Below, in pieces: positions 15,264 through 24,670 of a stretch of DNA of 37,833 nucleotides (the stretch's first letter is position 1; every line of letters begins with the position of its first letter). Source of the stretch: Dorea sp. AM10-31 (lineage in GTDB: Bacteria; Bacillota; Clostridia; Lachnospirales; Lachnospiraceae); assembly GCF_003435815.1 (NCBI RefSeq), contig NZ_QTUV01000007.1:1-37833 (forward strand), read 5' to 3'. The translations under genes were made by a program, and so were the position numbers. The notes under the pieces are model-generated. The model ran no database searches and was not told the origin of the DNA. It was given only the letters and a program-made list of their open reading frames with translations.

Positions 15264-15302
15264 ATGCAGACAGTCTGGAAACAGGCTATCTGCATATTTT
15301 AT
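15264..15302 (+). terminator. Intrinsic terminator after the secreted protein gene
   Basis: A 14-bp stem with one mismatch and one G-U pair (left ATGCAGACAGTCTG, GAAA tetraloop, right CAGGCTATCTGCAT) is followed by ATTTTATT. The GAAA loop makes it very stable. Confidence 0.88.
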
Positions 15303-15401
15303 TGCTATAAAAGCTGTTCATGTGCCGGCTGGTTGTTATATAATAAAATAGTATCTATTGGCTCTAACAAAAAAATGACAAAGACAATAGGAGAAAAAAT
15401 C

Positions 15402-15474
15402 ATGAGTAAATGGACAGATTCTGATGTGTTTTGAAGCAAATGAGAATGAGAACTGGCAGACAATGTTTGACTGA
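15402..15474 (+). pseudogene. Short remnant of an unidentified gene (start and end codons kept)
   Basis: TAGGAGAAAAAATC leads to an ATG that opens MSKWTDSDVF and stops after ten codons at 15434. The +1 frame directly after reads FEANENENWQTMFD and stops at 15474. The two pieces look like the first and last codons of one protein with the middle removed, as in the flavodoxin remnant, but I do not recognise the family. A true ten-codon peptide is the alternative. The 15238-15552 gap otherwise holds only the terminator and a possible TATAAT at 15339. Confidence 0.35.
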
Positions 15475-15552
15475 TAAGTGAGTGTCGAGAGATAGTAGTA
15501 GGTGAATGTGTGTAAAAATAGCAGATAAATGAAAAAGGCAGGAACATAAGAG

Positions 15553-16086
15553 ATGAATATTACAGTATACTTAGGAGCGAACAAAGGAAATGACGATTCT
15601 TTGGAGAGAGCCGCAAAAGAACTGGGGCAGTGGATTGGCGACAGTGGACATGCACTCGTCTATGGAGGATCAAAAACCGGACTTATGGGGATTCTGGCGG
15701 AAGGCGCAGTGGAATCCGGTGGAAAAGTGACCGGTGTAGAGCCGGAGATGTTCATACAAAGTGAAGTACAGTATGATGGCGTGACCGAGCTGATCGTTAC
15801 AAAAGATTTTCCGGAGCGGAAGCGTAAGATGATCGAGCTTGGCGATGCATTTATTGCATTTCCCGGTGGGACCGGTACACTGGAAGAAATCGCAGAAGTG
15901 ATATCGCAGACAGCACTGGAGCAGTTGGATGCATCATGTATTTTATATAATCTGAACGGTTATTATGATGGATTGAAAGCATTGCTTTTCCATATGATTG
16001 AGATGGGATTATCGACAGAAGAACGGCAGAAACAGATTTATTTCGCGGAAAATCTTGCGGATATTAAAGCAATTTTAGGAGAATAA
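15553..16086 (+). CDS. LOG-family (TIGR00730) nucleotide 5'-monophosphate phosphoribohydrolase-like protein
   Basis: This 177-residue Rossmann-fold protein has the LOG-family signature PGGTGTLEE (about residues 105-113), an upstream ERKRKM motif (about 92-97) and the N-terminal LGANKGND and YGGSKTGLMG loops. LOG-family enzymes split cytokinin riboside monophosphates or other purine nucleoside monophosphates into base and ribose 5-phosphate; in bacteria without plant hormones the role is probably nucleotide salvage or detoxification. The length is typical. The YkvI-like gene starts two bases after its stop, with its ribosome site AGGAGA inside this gene, so the two are cotranscribed and probably coupled. 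Confidence 0.9.
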   Translation: MNITVYLGANKGNDDSLERAAKELGQWIGDSGHALVYGGSKTGLMGILAEGAVESGGKVTGVEPEMFIQSEVQYDGVTELIVTKDFPERKRKMIELGDAFIAFPGGTGTLEEIAEVISQTALEQLDASCILYNLNGYYDGLKALLFHMIEMGLSTEERQKQIYFAENLADIKAILGE

Positions 16087-16087
16087 C

Positions 16088-17197
16088 ATGAAAACAAAAG
16101 AAAAAAATGAATCTGTACGGATCACAACCCTCGGAATTGCGACAGCTTTAATCGGGAGTATGGTTGGACCGGGATTTTCATCCGGCAATGAATTAATGCA
16201 GTTTTTTGGAAATTTCGGATATATTGGAGTTGCAGGCGTTCTTGTCTGTGAAACACTGGTTGCGGTTACAGTGATTATGGCGATGCGTCTGGCGCAGAAA
16301 ATGGATACACCTTATTTTGATAAAGTGGTTTCTCCAATGGGAGATGGTTTCTTTAGTAAACTTCTCCGCCTTTTCTCCATGGTTGTCACACTTGGATTTA
16401 TGATTGCATGTATACCGGCAATGACAGCGGTTGGAGCAACGGTTCTGGAACAGCAGTTTGGAATGAATTTTCAGGTTGCAGCGATTGTTTATACCTGTTT
16501 TGTGGCAGTTCCGGTATTATTTGGAACCGAAGGATTTACAAAATCCATGTCAGCTTTTATCCCATTTGTTGTAATTGCAGGAGTTGTGATCTGCCTCTGC
16601 GTATGTATGCAGCCGCAGGCAAAAGCAATTGATTTCCAGAGTCTGCAGGTGACAAACGGATTGATGAAAAACTGGTTTCTGGCGGCACTTTTATATTTCT
16701 CTTATAATACAACGGTGGGAATTGCAGTTGTAGTTCCGTTAGGGCAGAAAGCGAAAGACAATCGGAAGATTATCCGAGGAGGAATCCTCGGTGCGGGAGC
16801 ACTTGCGGCAATGATATGTGTCTGTGTGATCGCGATTATCCGTAATTATGGAAATGTTTATCAGGCTGAACTTCCGACGCTTGTGATGGCGCGTAAGCTG
16901 CATCCGGCTGCCGGTACGGTTTATGCAATTATGATGGTAATCTGCATCTGGGCAGCGGCATGTGGTTGTATGTATGCGGTTCTTTCCAGAGCAGAAGAGT
17001 GGAAAGTGCAGAAAAAATCAATTGTGAATACGAACTGGTTCCGCGTACTGGTGATGTCGCTTGTCGGGCTTGCCGGAAGCCACTTTGGTTTTTCTGTAAT
17101 TGTCAGCGTGTTGTATCCAGTTATCGGATATCTGGGATTTGTAATTTTGTTGATTCTGTTTTACAATTATATAAATATGTGTCTGAAAAAAAGATAA
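16088..17197 (+). CDS. YkvI-like membrane protein (APC-superfamily transporter-like)
   Basis: This 369-residue membrane protein has about ten hydrophobic helices. The first helix, TALIGSMVGPGFSSGNELMQFF, carries a Gly-rich break typical of transporters with a LeuT-like fold, and the whole resembles the YkvI group, whose function is unknown. Further marks are LLYFSYNTTVGIAVVVPLG (about 200-220) and AELPTLVMARKL in the middle. It is probably a secondary transporter of an unidentified small solute. It is coupled to the LOG-family gene before it. There is no clear terminator after it; a good promoter for the next gene follows 30 bases later. Confidence 0.82.
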   Translation: MKTKEKNESVRITTLGIATALIGSMVGPGFSSGNELMQFFGNFGYIGVAGVLVCETLVAVTVIMAMRLAQKMDTPYFDKVVSPMGDGFFSKLLRLFSMVVTLGFMIACIPAMTAVGATVLEQQFGMNFQVAAIVYTCFVAVPVLFGTEGFTKSMSAFIPFVVIAGVVICLCVCMQPQAKAIDFQSLQVTNGLMKNWFLAALLYFSYNTTVGIAVVVPLGQKAKDNRKIIRGGILGAGALAAMICVCVIAIIRNYGNVYQAELPTLVMARKLHPAAGTVYAIMMVICIWAAACGCMYAVLSRAEEWKVQKKSIVNTNWFRVLVMSLVGLAGSHFGFSVIVSVLYPVIGYLGFVILLILFYNYINMCLKKR

Positions 17198-17226
17198 GAT
17201 GAATATGATAGGAGATATTCTGCGCA

Positions 17227-17255
17227 TTGATTAGGAAAATGAGTCGCAGTATAAT
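17227..17255 (+). promoter_or_regulatory. Sigma-A-type promoter of the Sapep dipeptidase gene
   Basis: TTGATT (17227-17232) and TATAAT (17250-17255) are separated by exactly 17 bases. The start codon is 31 bases downstream, with AGAGGAGG between. Confidence 0.75.
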
Positions 17256-17285
17256 AGAAACCAGGCAGGAAGAGGAGGCAGAGAA

Positions 17286-18644
17286 ATGAATATAAAAGAA
17301 GAAATTCACGCATTATCAGATGAAATGCTGGAAAAATTAGAAAGACTGGTAGTTATTCCGTCCATAGAAGGCGAACCAATAGAAGGAAAACCATTTGGTG
17401 AAGCACCGGCGAAAGCATTGGAAGAGGGACTTCGGATCGCAGACGAGCTTGGCTTTAAGACCGTGAATCTGGATAATTATTGCGGTTATGCCGAGATGGG
17501 TGAAGGCGAAGAAATCATAGGTATTGCGGCACACCTGGATGTTGTACCGGAAGGAGACGGATGGACATATGAGCCATTTGCGCTTACAAGGGATGGCGAT
17601 TATGTATACGGGCGTGGAACAACAGATGATAAAGGACCGGTTGTAGAAGGATTGTATGCTATGAAGATGCTCCGTGATTCCGGTGTAAAACTGAATAAAA
17701 GAGTGCGCCTGATTATGGGATGCAATGAGGAAAATGGCTCCGAGTGTATGAAACACTACAACAAAGTCGCAGAAGAGCTGTCCTATGGATTTACCCCGGA
17801 CGCAGATTTCCCATGTATTCACGGAGAGATGGGACAGATGGCGTTAAATGCCTACTCCAAACATACAAAGATCATTTCTATGAATGGTGGATTTGTATTC
17901 AATGCAGTATGTGACACTTGTACAACGGTAGTTCCGGCAGAGGAAGGCCTGAAAGAACGTCTGGAAAAAGCGTTTTCAGAATCTGGACTTCCGGAGTACA
18001 AAGTAACGGAAGAAAATGGAGAACTTCATATTTACGCGAAAGGAGTACCGGCACATGCAAGTATGCCGACACAGGGAGTAAATGCGGCAGGTGTTACATG
18101 TGCGTGCCTTGCAGAAGCGGGATTCGAAGATGATTTTGTTACATATTATAATTCCCATATCGGTACGGCATGCGATGGCTCCGGGATTGGTCTGAAATTT
18201 GAGGATGAATTCGGAGTGCTGACTTTGTGCAACGGAACCGTCCGGACAGAAAATGGCACAATTATTTGTACTATTGATGTGCGTGTGCCTGTGACGTTAC
18301 ATCCGGAGGATGTTCGCAAAATGTGTGAAGGTAAATTAGAAGATGAAAACGGCAGGATGGAGATTGAGAAGCTCGGTGAGCCGTTGTTCTATCCAAGAGA
18401 GTCTCCGCTTGTAGAAGCAATCTATAGATCGTATGTAGACGTGACAGGTGATACGAAGAATCAGCCGATCGTAATCGGAGGTGGAACATATGCAAAATAT
18501 CTGAAGAATGTAATTGCATTTGGACCGGAAAAGACGGAGATCGATTATCGTATTCATGGTGCAGATGAGTTTATCCGCATTTCAGACATGGAAGAGGCAG
18601 TGCTGATGTATATGGAAGCTTTGAAAAATCTGCTGGCGATCTAA
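17286..18644 (+). CDS. Sapep-family (PepV-like) metal-dependent dipeptidase, M20
   Basis: This 452-residue cytoplasmic M20 metallopeptidase cleaves dipeptides using two metal ions. Visible motifs are AAHLDVVPEGDGW (first metal His and Asp, about 81-93), YGRGTTDDKGP (bridging Asp, about 111-121), NEENGSE (catalytic and metal Glu, about 152-158), PDADFP and the later GGGTYAK near 400. An inserted lid domain (about 190-310) fits the Sapep/PepV group rather than aminoacylases. The length is normal. AGAGGAGG precedes the ATG and a consensus promoter lies at 17227-17255, so it begins its own unit. The following amino acid symporter suggests a shared role in amino acid and peptide nutrition. Confidence 0.92.
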   Translation: MNIKEEIHALSDEMLEKLERLVVIPSIEGEPIEGKPFGEAPAKALEEGLRIADELGFKTVNLDNYCGYAEMGEGEEIIGIAAHLDVVPEGDGWTYEPFALTRDGDYVYGRGTTDDKGPVVEGLYAMKMLRDSGVKLNKRVRLIMGCNEENGSECMKHYNKVAEELSYGFTPDADFPCIHGEMGQMALNAYSKHTKIISMNGGFVFNAVCDTCTTVVPAEEGLKERLEKAFSESGLPEYKVTEENGELHIYAKGVPAHASMPTQGVNAAGVTCACLAEAGFEDDFVTYYNSHIGTACDGSGIGLKFEDEFGVLTLCNGTVRTENGTIICTIDVRVPVTLHPEDVRKMCEGKLEDENGRMEIEKLGEPLFYPRESPLVEAIYRSYVDVTGDTKNQPIVIGGGTYAKYLKNVIAFGPEKTEIDYRIHGADEFIRISDMEEAVLMYMEALKNLLAI

Positions 18645-18714
18645 TCTGGGACTGACTGATAAAATGAAAAGATGAAATTTTGATTTGTGATTCTTTCATA
18701 TTTGGAACTCTGTA

Positions 18715-18743
18715 GTGACTTTTGATGAGAAAAATGATAGAAT
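18715..18743 (+). promoter_or_regulatory. Probable promoter of the NSS symporter gene
   Basis: GTGACT (18715-18720) and TAGAAT (18738-18743) are 17 bases apart. Each differs from consensus at one or two positions. The start codon chosen for the symporter is 45 bases downstream. Confidence 0.45.
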
Positions 18744-18787
18744 AAATGTTACGATGTGCAAAACGAATGAAAAAGAGAGGAAAAGTC

Positions 18788-20152
18788 ATGAAGAATCACA
18801 GAAGTTCATTTTCAGGGAAACTGGGGTATGTACTGGCAGCGGCAGGTGCCTCTGTCGGTCTGGGAAATATATGGAGATTTCCATATCTGGCAGCAAAGTA
18901 CGGAGGAGGAATGTTCCTTCTCATTTATGTTATACTTGCGTTAACATTCGGGTATACGATGATCGTTGCAGAATCGGCACTCGGACGCATGACAAGAAAA
19001 AGTCCGGTTGGGGCATTCAAGTCATTTGAAAAAGCAGGTTGGTTGTCTTTTGGTGGCTGGATCAATGCGATCATTCCGATACTGATCGTGCCATATTATT
19101 CTGTAATTGGTGGATGGGTACTCAAGTATCTGAAAGAATATATTATGGGAAATGGAAAAGATTTGGCAGCCGATGGGTACTTTTCCGGCTTTATTTCAAA
19201 TGGAGTATCTACAGAGATCTGTTTTGTAGTTTTCTGTATGTTTACGCTGGTGATTATTTATGCAGGAGTGCGGAACGGAATTGAACGTGTATCCAAGTTG
19301 ATGATGCCGGTACTGATTGTATTATCGGTAATTATCGCCATTTATTCCGTGACAAGACCGGGAGCAATGGCAGGAGTGAAGTATTTCCTGATACCGAATT
19401 TTAAGAATTTCTCATGGATGTCAGTTGTTGCAGCTATGGGACAGATGTTCTATTCCCTGTCAATTGCGATGGGTATTTTGGTTACATTTGGTTCTTATAT
19501 GAAGAAAGAAACATCAATCGAAGACTCTACAAGAAATGTTGAGATTTTTGATACAGCAATCGCAATGATGGCGGGACTTATGATCATTCCGGCAGTCTTT
19601 GCATTTTCCGGCGGGGATCCGAATACGCTTCAGGCAGGACCGTCGCTGATGTTTATTACCATTCCAAAGGTTTTCCAGAATATGGGATTTGGAACAGCTA
19701 TCGGTATCCTGTTCTTTTTACTGGTGCTTTTTGCTGCTGTTACAAGTTCGATTGCGCTGACGGAAAGTGCAGTGTCGACATTCGAGGATGAGATTGGATG
19801 GAGCAGACAGAAAGCAACAGTGGTTGCAGGTGTAATTATGCTCTTACTGGGTACTTTATCCTGTCTGGGATATGGACCGCTTGCGTTCGTAAAGATCATC
19901 GGTATGCAGTTCCTGGATTTCTTTGATTTTCTGACAAATTCAGTTATGATGCCGATTGCAGCGCTGATGACAAGTTTATTAGTTTCAAGAGTCGTTGGAA
20001 TTGACCGGATTGAGGAAGAGATCAGACATGGGGAAAACAGTTTCCGCAGAAAGAAGATTTTTGTTGTGATGATCAAATACTTATGCCCGATTTTCACTAT
20101 GATTATTCTGGCAAGTTCGGTTGCAAATGCATTTGGATGGATTTCCATGTAA
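18788..20152 (+). CDS. Neurotransmitter:sodium symporter (NSS) family transporter
   Basis: This 454-residue polytopic protein belongs to the sodium-dependent NSS family (LeuT/Tyt1/MhsT group), which imports amino acids. The first helix reads LAAAGASVGLGNIWRFPYL, the family's sodium and substrate-binding signature, followed by AAKYGGGMFLLIY. Eleven or twelve helices are present, and the C-terminus lacks a long tail, as in bacterial members. The ATG at 18788 has AGAGAGG seven bases upstream and starts just before the usual short N-terminal peptide. An ATG at 18746 would add a basic stretch with no site. The substrate is unknown. It follows the dipeptidase gene by 143 bases and precedes sbcD by 16. 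Confidence 0.92.
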   Translation: MKNHRSSFSGKLGYVLAAAGASVGLGNIWRFPYLAAKYGGGMFLLIYVILALTFGYTMIVAESALGRMTRKSPVGAFKSFEKAGWLSFGGWINAIIPILIVPYYSVIGGWVLKYLKEYIMGNGKDLAADGYFSGFISNGVSTEICFVVFCMFTLVIIYAGVRNGIERVSKLMMPVLIVLSVIIAIYSVTRPGAMAGVKYFLIPNFKNFSWMSVVAAMGQMFYSLSIAMGILVTFGSYMKKETSIEDSTRNVEIFDTAIAMMAGLMIIPAVFAFSGGDPNTLQAGPSLMFITIPKVFQNMGFGTAIGILFFLLVLFAAVTSSIALTESAVSTFEDEIGWSRQKATVVAGVIMLLLGTLSCLGYGPLAFVKIIGMQFLDFFDFLTNSVMMPIAALMTSLLVSRVVGIDRIEEEIRHGENSFRRKKIFVVMIKYLCPIFTMIILASSVANAFGWISM

Positions 20153-20168
20153 AGGGGTGTAAGACGAT

Positions 20169-21317
20169 ATGCGATTTTTTCATTTGTCCGATCTTCATAT
20201 CGGCAAACAGTTACATCATTACAGCCTAAAGGAAGATCAGGAACATATTCTTGGAGAGATTATTGAATATGCCGGGAAATTACATCCGGATGCGGTTGTG
20301 ATCGCTGGAGATATCTACGATAAGCCGGTGCCGTCTGCAGAGGCAGTAACATTATTTGATGATTTTCTTACAAGATTAGCAAAGATACGTCCGCAGATTC
20401 CGGTTATGATCATCAGTGGAAATCATGATTCTGCGGATCGTCTGAGGTATGCAGCAGGTATTTTGAAAGAAGAGAAGATATACCTGGCTGGCAGTGTGCC
20501 GCAGAAGGAAGAAGAGCATATAGAAAAGGTTGCATTGAAGGATGAGTGGGGAGAAGTGAACTTCTTCCTGCTCCCTTTTTTAAAACCGGCATATGTGCGC
20601 AGATTATTTGAAGAGAATCCACCGGAGACATACAGTGATGCGGTGAACCGTCTGATCAAGAGGGAAAATATTAATTTTAAGGATGAGAGAAATGTGTTGA
20701 TATCCCACCAGTTTTATATGGGAAGCTACCTGCCGGAAACCTGTGATTCGGAAACGATTTCGATTGGCGGGCTTGATCAGATAGACATAACAGGCGTGGA
20801 GCCGTTTGATTATGTTGCACTGGGACATTTGCATGGAAAGCAGAAAGTAAAAGATGAGCATATCCGTTATTGTGGAACACCTTTAAAATATTCGGTCAGT
20901 GAAGCCTCTCATACGAAAGCTTTGACAGTTGTAACGCTCGGAGAAAAAGGGAAATCTGTGAAAATAGAAGAGTATCCGCTGCATCCTCTCAGGGATGTCC
21001 GTAAGATCACAGGGAAACTTAAGGAGATTTTAAAAGAAGAACGCAGCCCGGAAGATTATGTCAGTATTACATTGACTGATGAGACAGATCCCTATCATCC
21101 GAAAGAACAGTTAGAAACCGTATTTTCCAAAATACTGGAAGTGAGGATTGATAATACAAGAACCCGAACGAAATGGATGGAAGCTGAAGAGCTGGTCCTG
21201 AAAACACCGGAAGAAAATTTTGCAGATTTCTTTGAAAAAATGCAGGGAAGAACGATGGATCCGGAAGAAGAAACATTGATCCTGCAGATATTAGAAGAAG
21301 CAAGGGAGGATGAGTAA
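20169..21317 (+). CDS. sbcD: Nuclease SbcCD subunit D
   Basis: This 382-residue protein is the Mre11-like nuclease that pairs with SbcC to cut DNA hairpins and protein-blocked ends. Phosphoesterase motifs in order are DLHIGK (about 8-13), GDIYDKP (about 49-55), GNHDSAD (about 85-91), a SHQF histidine (about 180) and GHLHGKQ (about 220-226). The C-terminal capping region is normal in length. AAAGGGG lies before the ATG. The stop is one base before the chosen sbcC start, and the sbcC ribosome site lies inside sbcD, so the two are coupled. Confidence 0.95.
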   Translation: MRFFHLSDLHIGKQLHHYSLKEDQEHILGEIIEYAGKLHPDAVVIAGDIYDKPVPSAEAVTLFDDFLTRLAKIRPQIPVMIISGNHDSADRLRYAAGILKEEKIYLAGSVPQKEEEHIEKVALKDEWGEVNFFLLPFLKPAYVRRLFEENPPETYSDAVNRLIKRENINFKDERNVLISHQFYMGSYLPETCDSETISIGGLDQIDITGVEPFDYVALGHLHGKQKVKDEHIRYCGTPLKYSVSEASHTKALTVVTLGEKGKSVKIEEYPLHPLRDVRKITGKLKEILKEERSPEDYVSITLTDETDPYHPKEQLETVFSKILEVRIDNTRTRTKWMEAEELVLKTPEENFADFFEKMQGRTMDPEEETLILQILEEAREDE

Positions 21318-21318
21318 G

Positions 21319-24300
21319 ATGCGTCCGATTACAATAGAAATGTCAGCGTTTGGCTCCTATGCAGGTAAGACAGTGGTTGATTTTACAGGTGTAAGACAAG
21401 GTTTATTTTTGATCACAGGAGATACAGGAGCAGGAAAGACGACGGTGTTTGATGCTATTGTGTATGCGCTTTACGGCCAGACCAGCGGTGGCAACAGGGA
21501 AGGAAATATGATGCGCAGCCAGTATGCATCCGAAGACGTGGAAACTTATGTCAAACTGGTGTTTGATTATCATGGAGAGAGGTATGAAGTGCGCCGGAAT
21601 CCGGAGTATATGCGTGCAGGAAAGAGAAAGGCGTCGGACGGTTCTGTACGTCTTGTAAAAGAGAGCGCAAAAGTAGAACTTACAATGCCGGATGGCAGTG
21701 TATTCCCGGGAAGAAAGCGTGAGACAGAGCAGAAGATCACAGAGATCATGGGGATGGATGCCGGACAGTTTACGCAGATGGCGATGATCGCGCAGGGCGA
21801 TTTCCTGAAGTTACTGCTTGCCGATTCCAAAGACCGTAAGAAAATCTTTTCCCGTATTTTCCATACGAAAATATATGCACAGGTACAGGAAATTTTAAGA
21901 CAGAGAGCGTTGAAAATGCAGCAGGATATGCAGGAGAGCCGGAGAAATCTGCAAATGGAAATGGAACGTGTGAAAGAAGAGTCTCTTGCAGATCTGGCAG
22001 GGAAAGAACTTTTCAGTCACTGGAAACTGTTAAAAGGACAGGAATTTCCGGCGCGGGATGAGACGCTGCAGGTGTTAAAGGAGATTATTTTCGCAGAGCA
22101 GGAAAAGAAGCAAAGTTATACAAAATTGGCGGCTGAGGAAAGAAAAGCAGTGGAGCGGTTAAACAGTGAAGTGAAGAATGCCAAATTTCTGCTTGCGCTT
22201 TTTGATGACTGTGAGAAAGCGAAAAAAAAGTCAGAAGAATTAGAAGTGGGAAAAGTACTGTATCAGGAAGAAAAAGAACAGACGGAGCACATTCGTGCGG
22301 CGGCAAATGTCAGACCGATTTTTGAAAATATGGCAAATGGAACGAAGAGACTTTTAAAGATCAGACAGACGATAGAAATGCTGAAAAAGGAGCTGGAAAC
22401 CGGCATGGATAGGGTGTCTGAGAAGACAGAGACCGCCAGATCTGCCCTGGAATGTCTGAAGAGAGAAGAACCTGTATTATCGGGAGAGATTGTGAAGCTT
22501 ACAGAAGGACTGAAACAGTATGAAATGTTGGAAGCCCTTAAGAAAAAGATGGAAGAGGCAGAAGCGGAAATCCGTAAGAACGAAGTGCGGAAAGAAAAGG
22601 CAGAAGCTGTTCATACGGAATTGAAGAAATGGATAGAGAATACGGAGAAAGCAGAGAAATCTATTGCAGGATGGGAAGAAAACGGAAGGCTTCTCGGGCA
22701 GTTAAAAGAGCAGAAAACGGAAGAAGAATCCTGGGTGATAACCCTTACGGCACAGATCCCTAAGCTGGATACTCAAAAGAAAGCCTGTGAAGAACTGCAG
22801 AAAAAGATGGAGAGTGCAGTGAAAAATTACCGATCTGTTTTTGAGGATTATGAACAGAAATACAGCCTGTTTTTTGAAGAGCAGGCAGGAATCCTGGCAG
22901 CGGGACTTGAGACAGGAAGACCATGTCCGGTCTGTGGATCTACAGAACATCCGCATCCAAGGCAGCTATCACTGCATGCAGTTTCGGAACAGGAAGTCGA
23001 GAGCGCAAAGAAGATGCGAGACAAAGCAGAAAAAGTCAGAGATCAGGCGGCAGACCTGTATCGGGAGAAATGGAATGCATTTGAAAGCAGCCGGTCGGTA
23101 TTCTGGGATAACTGCAGAAAACTTCTTGGAGAAGATGAGTTCCCGGAAACCGATGTAGTTGATCTGGTGGAAGCGGAAAAAATGTTAAAAGAGAAACTGG
23201 CCGGAGTCCGGGAAGAACGAAAGAAACTGGAACAGAATGCAGAGCAGAATAAAGAACAGCTTACACATGCAAAAGCACTGGTGGAAAAGCTCCCAGTAAA
23301 GCAGGAGGAGCTGAGAAAAAAAAGCAGGGAACTGGAAGAAACAGAGAAGGAAAAAGCAGCACTGGACCTTGAGAGACAAAGCTTGAAAGCGGAGTATGAG
23401 ACGAGAAAAGATGCTTTGCCGTGGGAGTCCGGAGAGGCTGCAAAAGAGGAACTTAAGAAAAAGACAAGCCGGAAAAACAGACTGCAGGAAGAAACTGACA
23501 GAACAGAGAAAATACTTCAGGAAGAGATTGCGAACCAGAAACAGCGGGAAGGAAAGCTGGAAAGCGAACTTCAAAATGAGAAAGAGCAGGAAGTGCAATG
23601 TCTGGAAAATGAAAAATCATATAGAGAGACATTGGAAAAATACAGTTTGACAGAAGAGCAGTTTTCAGAGTTTTGTACGCAAATAGAAAGGCTTCCGGGC
23701 TTGGAGAACAAGCTGCGGGAATACGAAAAACAAGTCAGTGAAAATACAGGGGTATTAAAGAGTCTGCGGGAACGTCTGGAGGGGGAAGAGCGCCCGGATA
23801 TTTCTGAACTTTTGAAAAAACTGGAAAGCAGACGCAGTGAAGAAGAAAAGCTTACAAAAGAACAGATATTGATAACGAATCTTGTGCAGAGTCACGAGGA
23901 AACGAAAAAGCGCCTGGAACATTTTTTTGAAAAAATCGGTGAGCAGCAGAAGAAATACGAGTGGATTTCAAATCTGAGCAAGACTGCGAATGGTACATTG
24001 ACCGGCAATGTGAAGATGGATTTTGAAACATATGTACAGCGACAGTATTTTAAACAGATTATTCAGGCGGCGAATCGACGTTTGATTAAGATGACGGATG
24101 GCTCTTTTATCCTGCAGTGCAAGGATTTGTCGCATATGGGAAGCCAGGGACAGTCAGGATTGGATCTGGACGTGTACAGCATGGTAAATGACGCAGTGAG
24201 GGATGTGCGTACGCTATCCGGTGGAGAATCCTTTATGGCAGCGTTATCGATGGCGTTGGGGCTTGCAGATACAATACAAAGTAGTGTCGGAGGAATCCGT

Positions 24301-24501
24301 TTGGATACGATGTTTATTGATGAGGGATTTGGCTCTCTCGATGACAGTACAAGAGAACAGGCGGTCCGTGTGCTGGTAGAACTGGCTGGGGAAAACCGGC
24401 TTGTGGGAATTATTTCTCATGTCAATGAATTAAAAGAACAGATTGATACGAAGCTTGTCGTAAAGAAAACGGCGAAAGGAAGCAGGATCGACTGGGCATA
24501 G
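21319..24501 (+). CDS. sbcC: Nuclease SbcCD subunit C (Rad50-like ATPase)
   Basis: This 1060-residue SMC-like ATPase begins MRPITIEMSAFGSYAGKT and has Walker A GDTGAGKTT (about 33-41), a Q-loop region (QMAMIAQGDFLKLL, about 152-165), long coiled coils, a zinc-hook RPCPVCGS (about 534-541), a signature LSGGESFMAALSMALGLAD (about 965) and Walker B DTMFIDEGFGSLD (about 995). Two such chains join through the hook and clamp DNA for SbcD. The ATG at 21319 is preferred because GGGAGG at 21304-21309 is nine bases away; the ATG at 21310 touches that site directly. The C-terminus lacks extra domains. Confidence 0.95.
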   Translation: MRPITIEMSAFGSYAGKTVVDFTGVRQGLFLITGDTGAGKTTVFDAIVYALYGQTSGGNREGNMMRSQYASEDVETYVKLVFDYHGERYEVRRNPEYMRAGKRKASDGSVRLVKESAKVELTMPDGSVFPGRKRETEQKITEIMGMDAGQFTQMAMIAQGDFLKLLLADSKDRKKIFSRIFHTKIYAQVQEILRQRALKMQQDMQESRRNLQMEMERVKEESLADLAGKELFSHWKLLKGQEFPARDETLQVLKEIIFAEQEKKQSYTKLAAEERKAVERLNSEVKNAKFLLALFDDCEKAKKKSEELEVGKVLYQEEKEQTEHIRAAANVRPIFENMANGTKRLLKIRQTIEMLKKELETGMDRVSEKTETARSALECLKREEPVLSGEIVKLTEGLKQYEMLEALKKKMEEAEAEIRKNEVRKEKAEAVHTELKKWIENTEKAEKSIAGWEENGRLLGQLKEQKTEEESWVITLTAQIPKLDTQKKACEELQKKMESAVKNYRSVFEDYEQKYSLFFEEQAGILAAGLETGRPCPVCGSTEHPHPRQLSLHAVSEQEVESAKKMRDKAEKVRDQAADLYREKWNAFESSRSVFWDNCRKLLGEDEFPETDVVDLVEAEKMLKEKLAGVREERKKLEQNAEQNKEQLTHAKALVEKLPVKQEELRKKSRELEETEKEKAALDLERQSLKAEYETRKDALPWESGEAAKEELKKKTSRKNRLQEETDRTEKILQEEIANQKQREGKLESELQNEKEQEVQCLENEKSYRETLEKYSLTEEQFSEFCTQIERLPGLENKLREYEKQVSENTGVLKSLRERLEGEERPDISELLKKLESRRSEEEKLTKEQILITNLVQSHEETKKRLEHFFEKIGEQQKKYEWISNLSKTANGTLTGNVKMDFETYVQRQYFKQIIQAANRRLIKMTDGSFILQCKDLSHMGSQGQSGLDLDVYSMVNDAVRDVRTLSGGESFMAALSMALGLADTIQSSVGGIRLDTMFIDEGFGSLDDSTREQAVRVLVELAGENRLVGIISHVNELKEQIDTKLVVKKTAKGSRIDWA

Positions 24502-24528
24502 AGATAAGATAATAGAGATAAGATAATA
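24501..24528 (+). repeat. Two-copy 14-bp tandem repeat after sbcC
   Basis: GAGATAAGATAATA occurs twice in exact tandem, beginning with the last base of the sbcC stop codon. A partial third echo (GAGATAATTA) follows at 24534. It is probably a simple slippage product. Confidence 0.7.
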
Positions 24529-24558
24529 GAAAAGAGATAATTAAGAAATGAGTAAATA

Positions 24559-24603
24559 AAAAAATGTGTAAGTTTCTGAGCATAGGAACTTACACATTTT
24601 TAC
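24559..24603 (+). terminator. Bidirectional terminator between sbcC and pyrG
   Basis: AAAATGTGTAAGTTTCT (24561-24577) pairs with AGGAACTTACACATTTTT (24584-24601) with one G-U pair. It is flanked by an A-run on the left and a T-run on the right, so it can stop transcription from both convergent genes. Confidence 0.9.
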
Positions 24604-24670
24604 TATATCAGAATATAAAATTATATTCTTTATATATTCACTTATTTATGAAACGCTTGAAGAAACAGGA

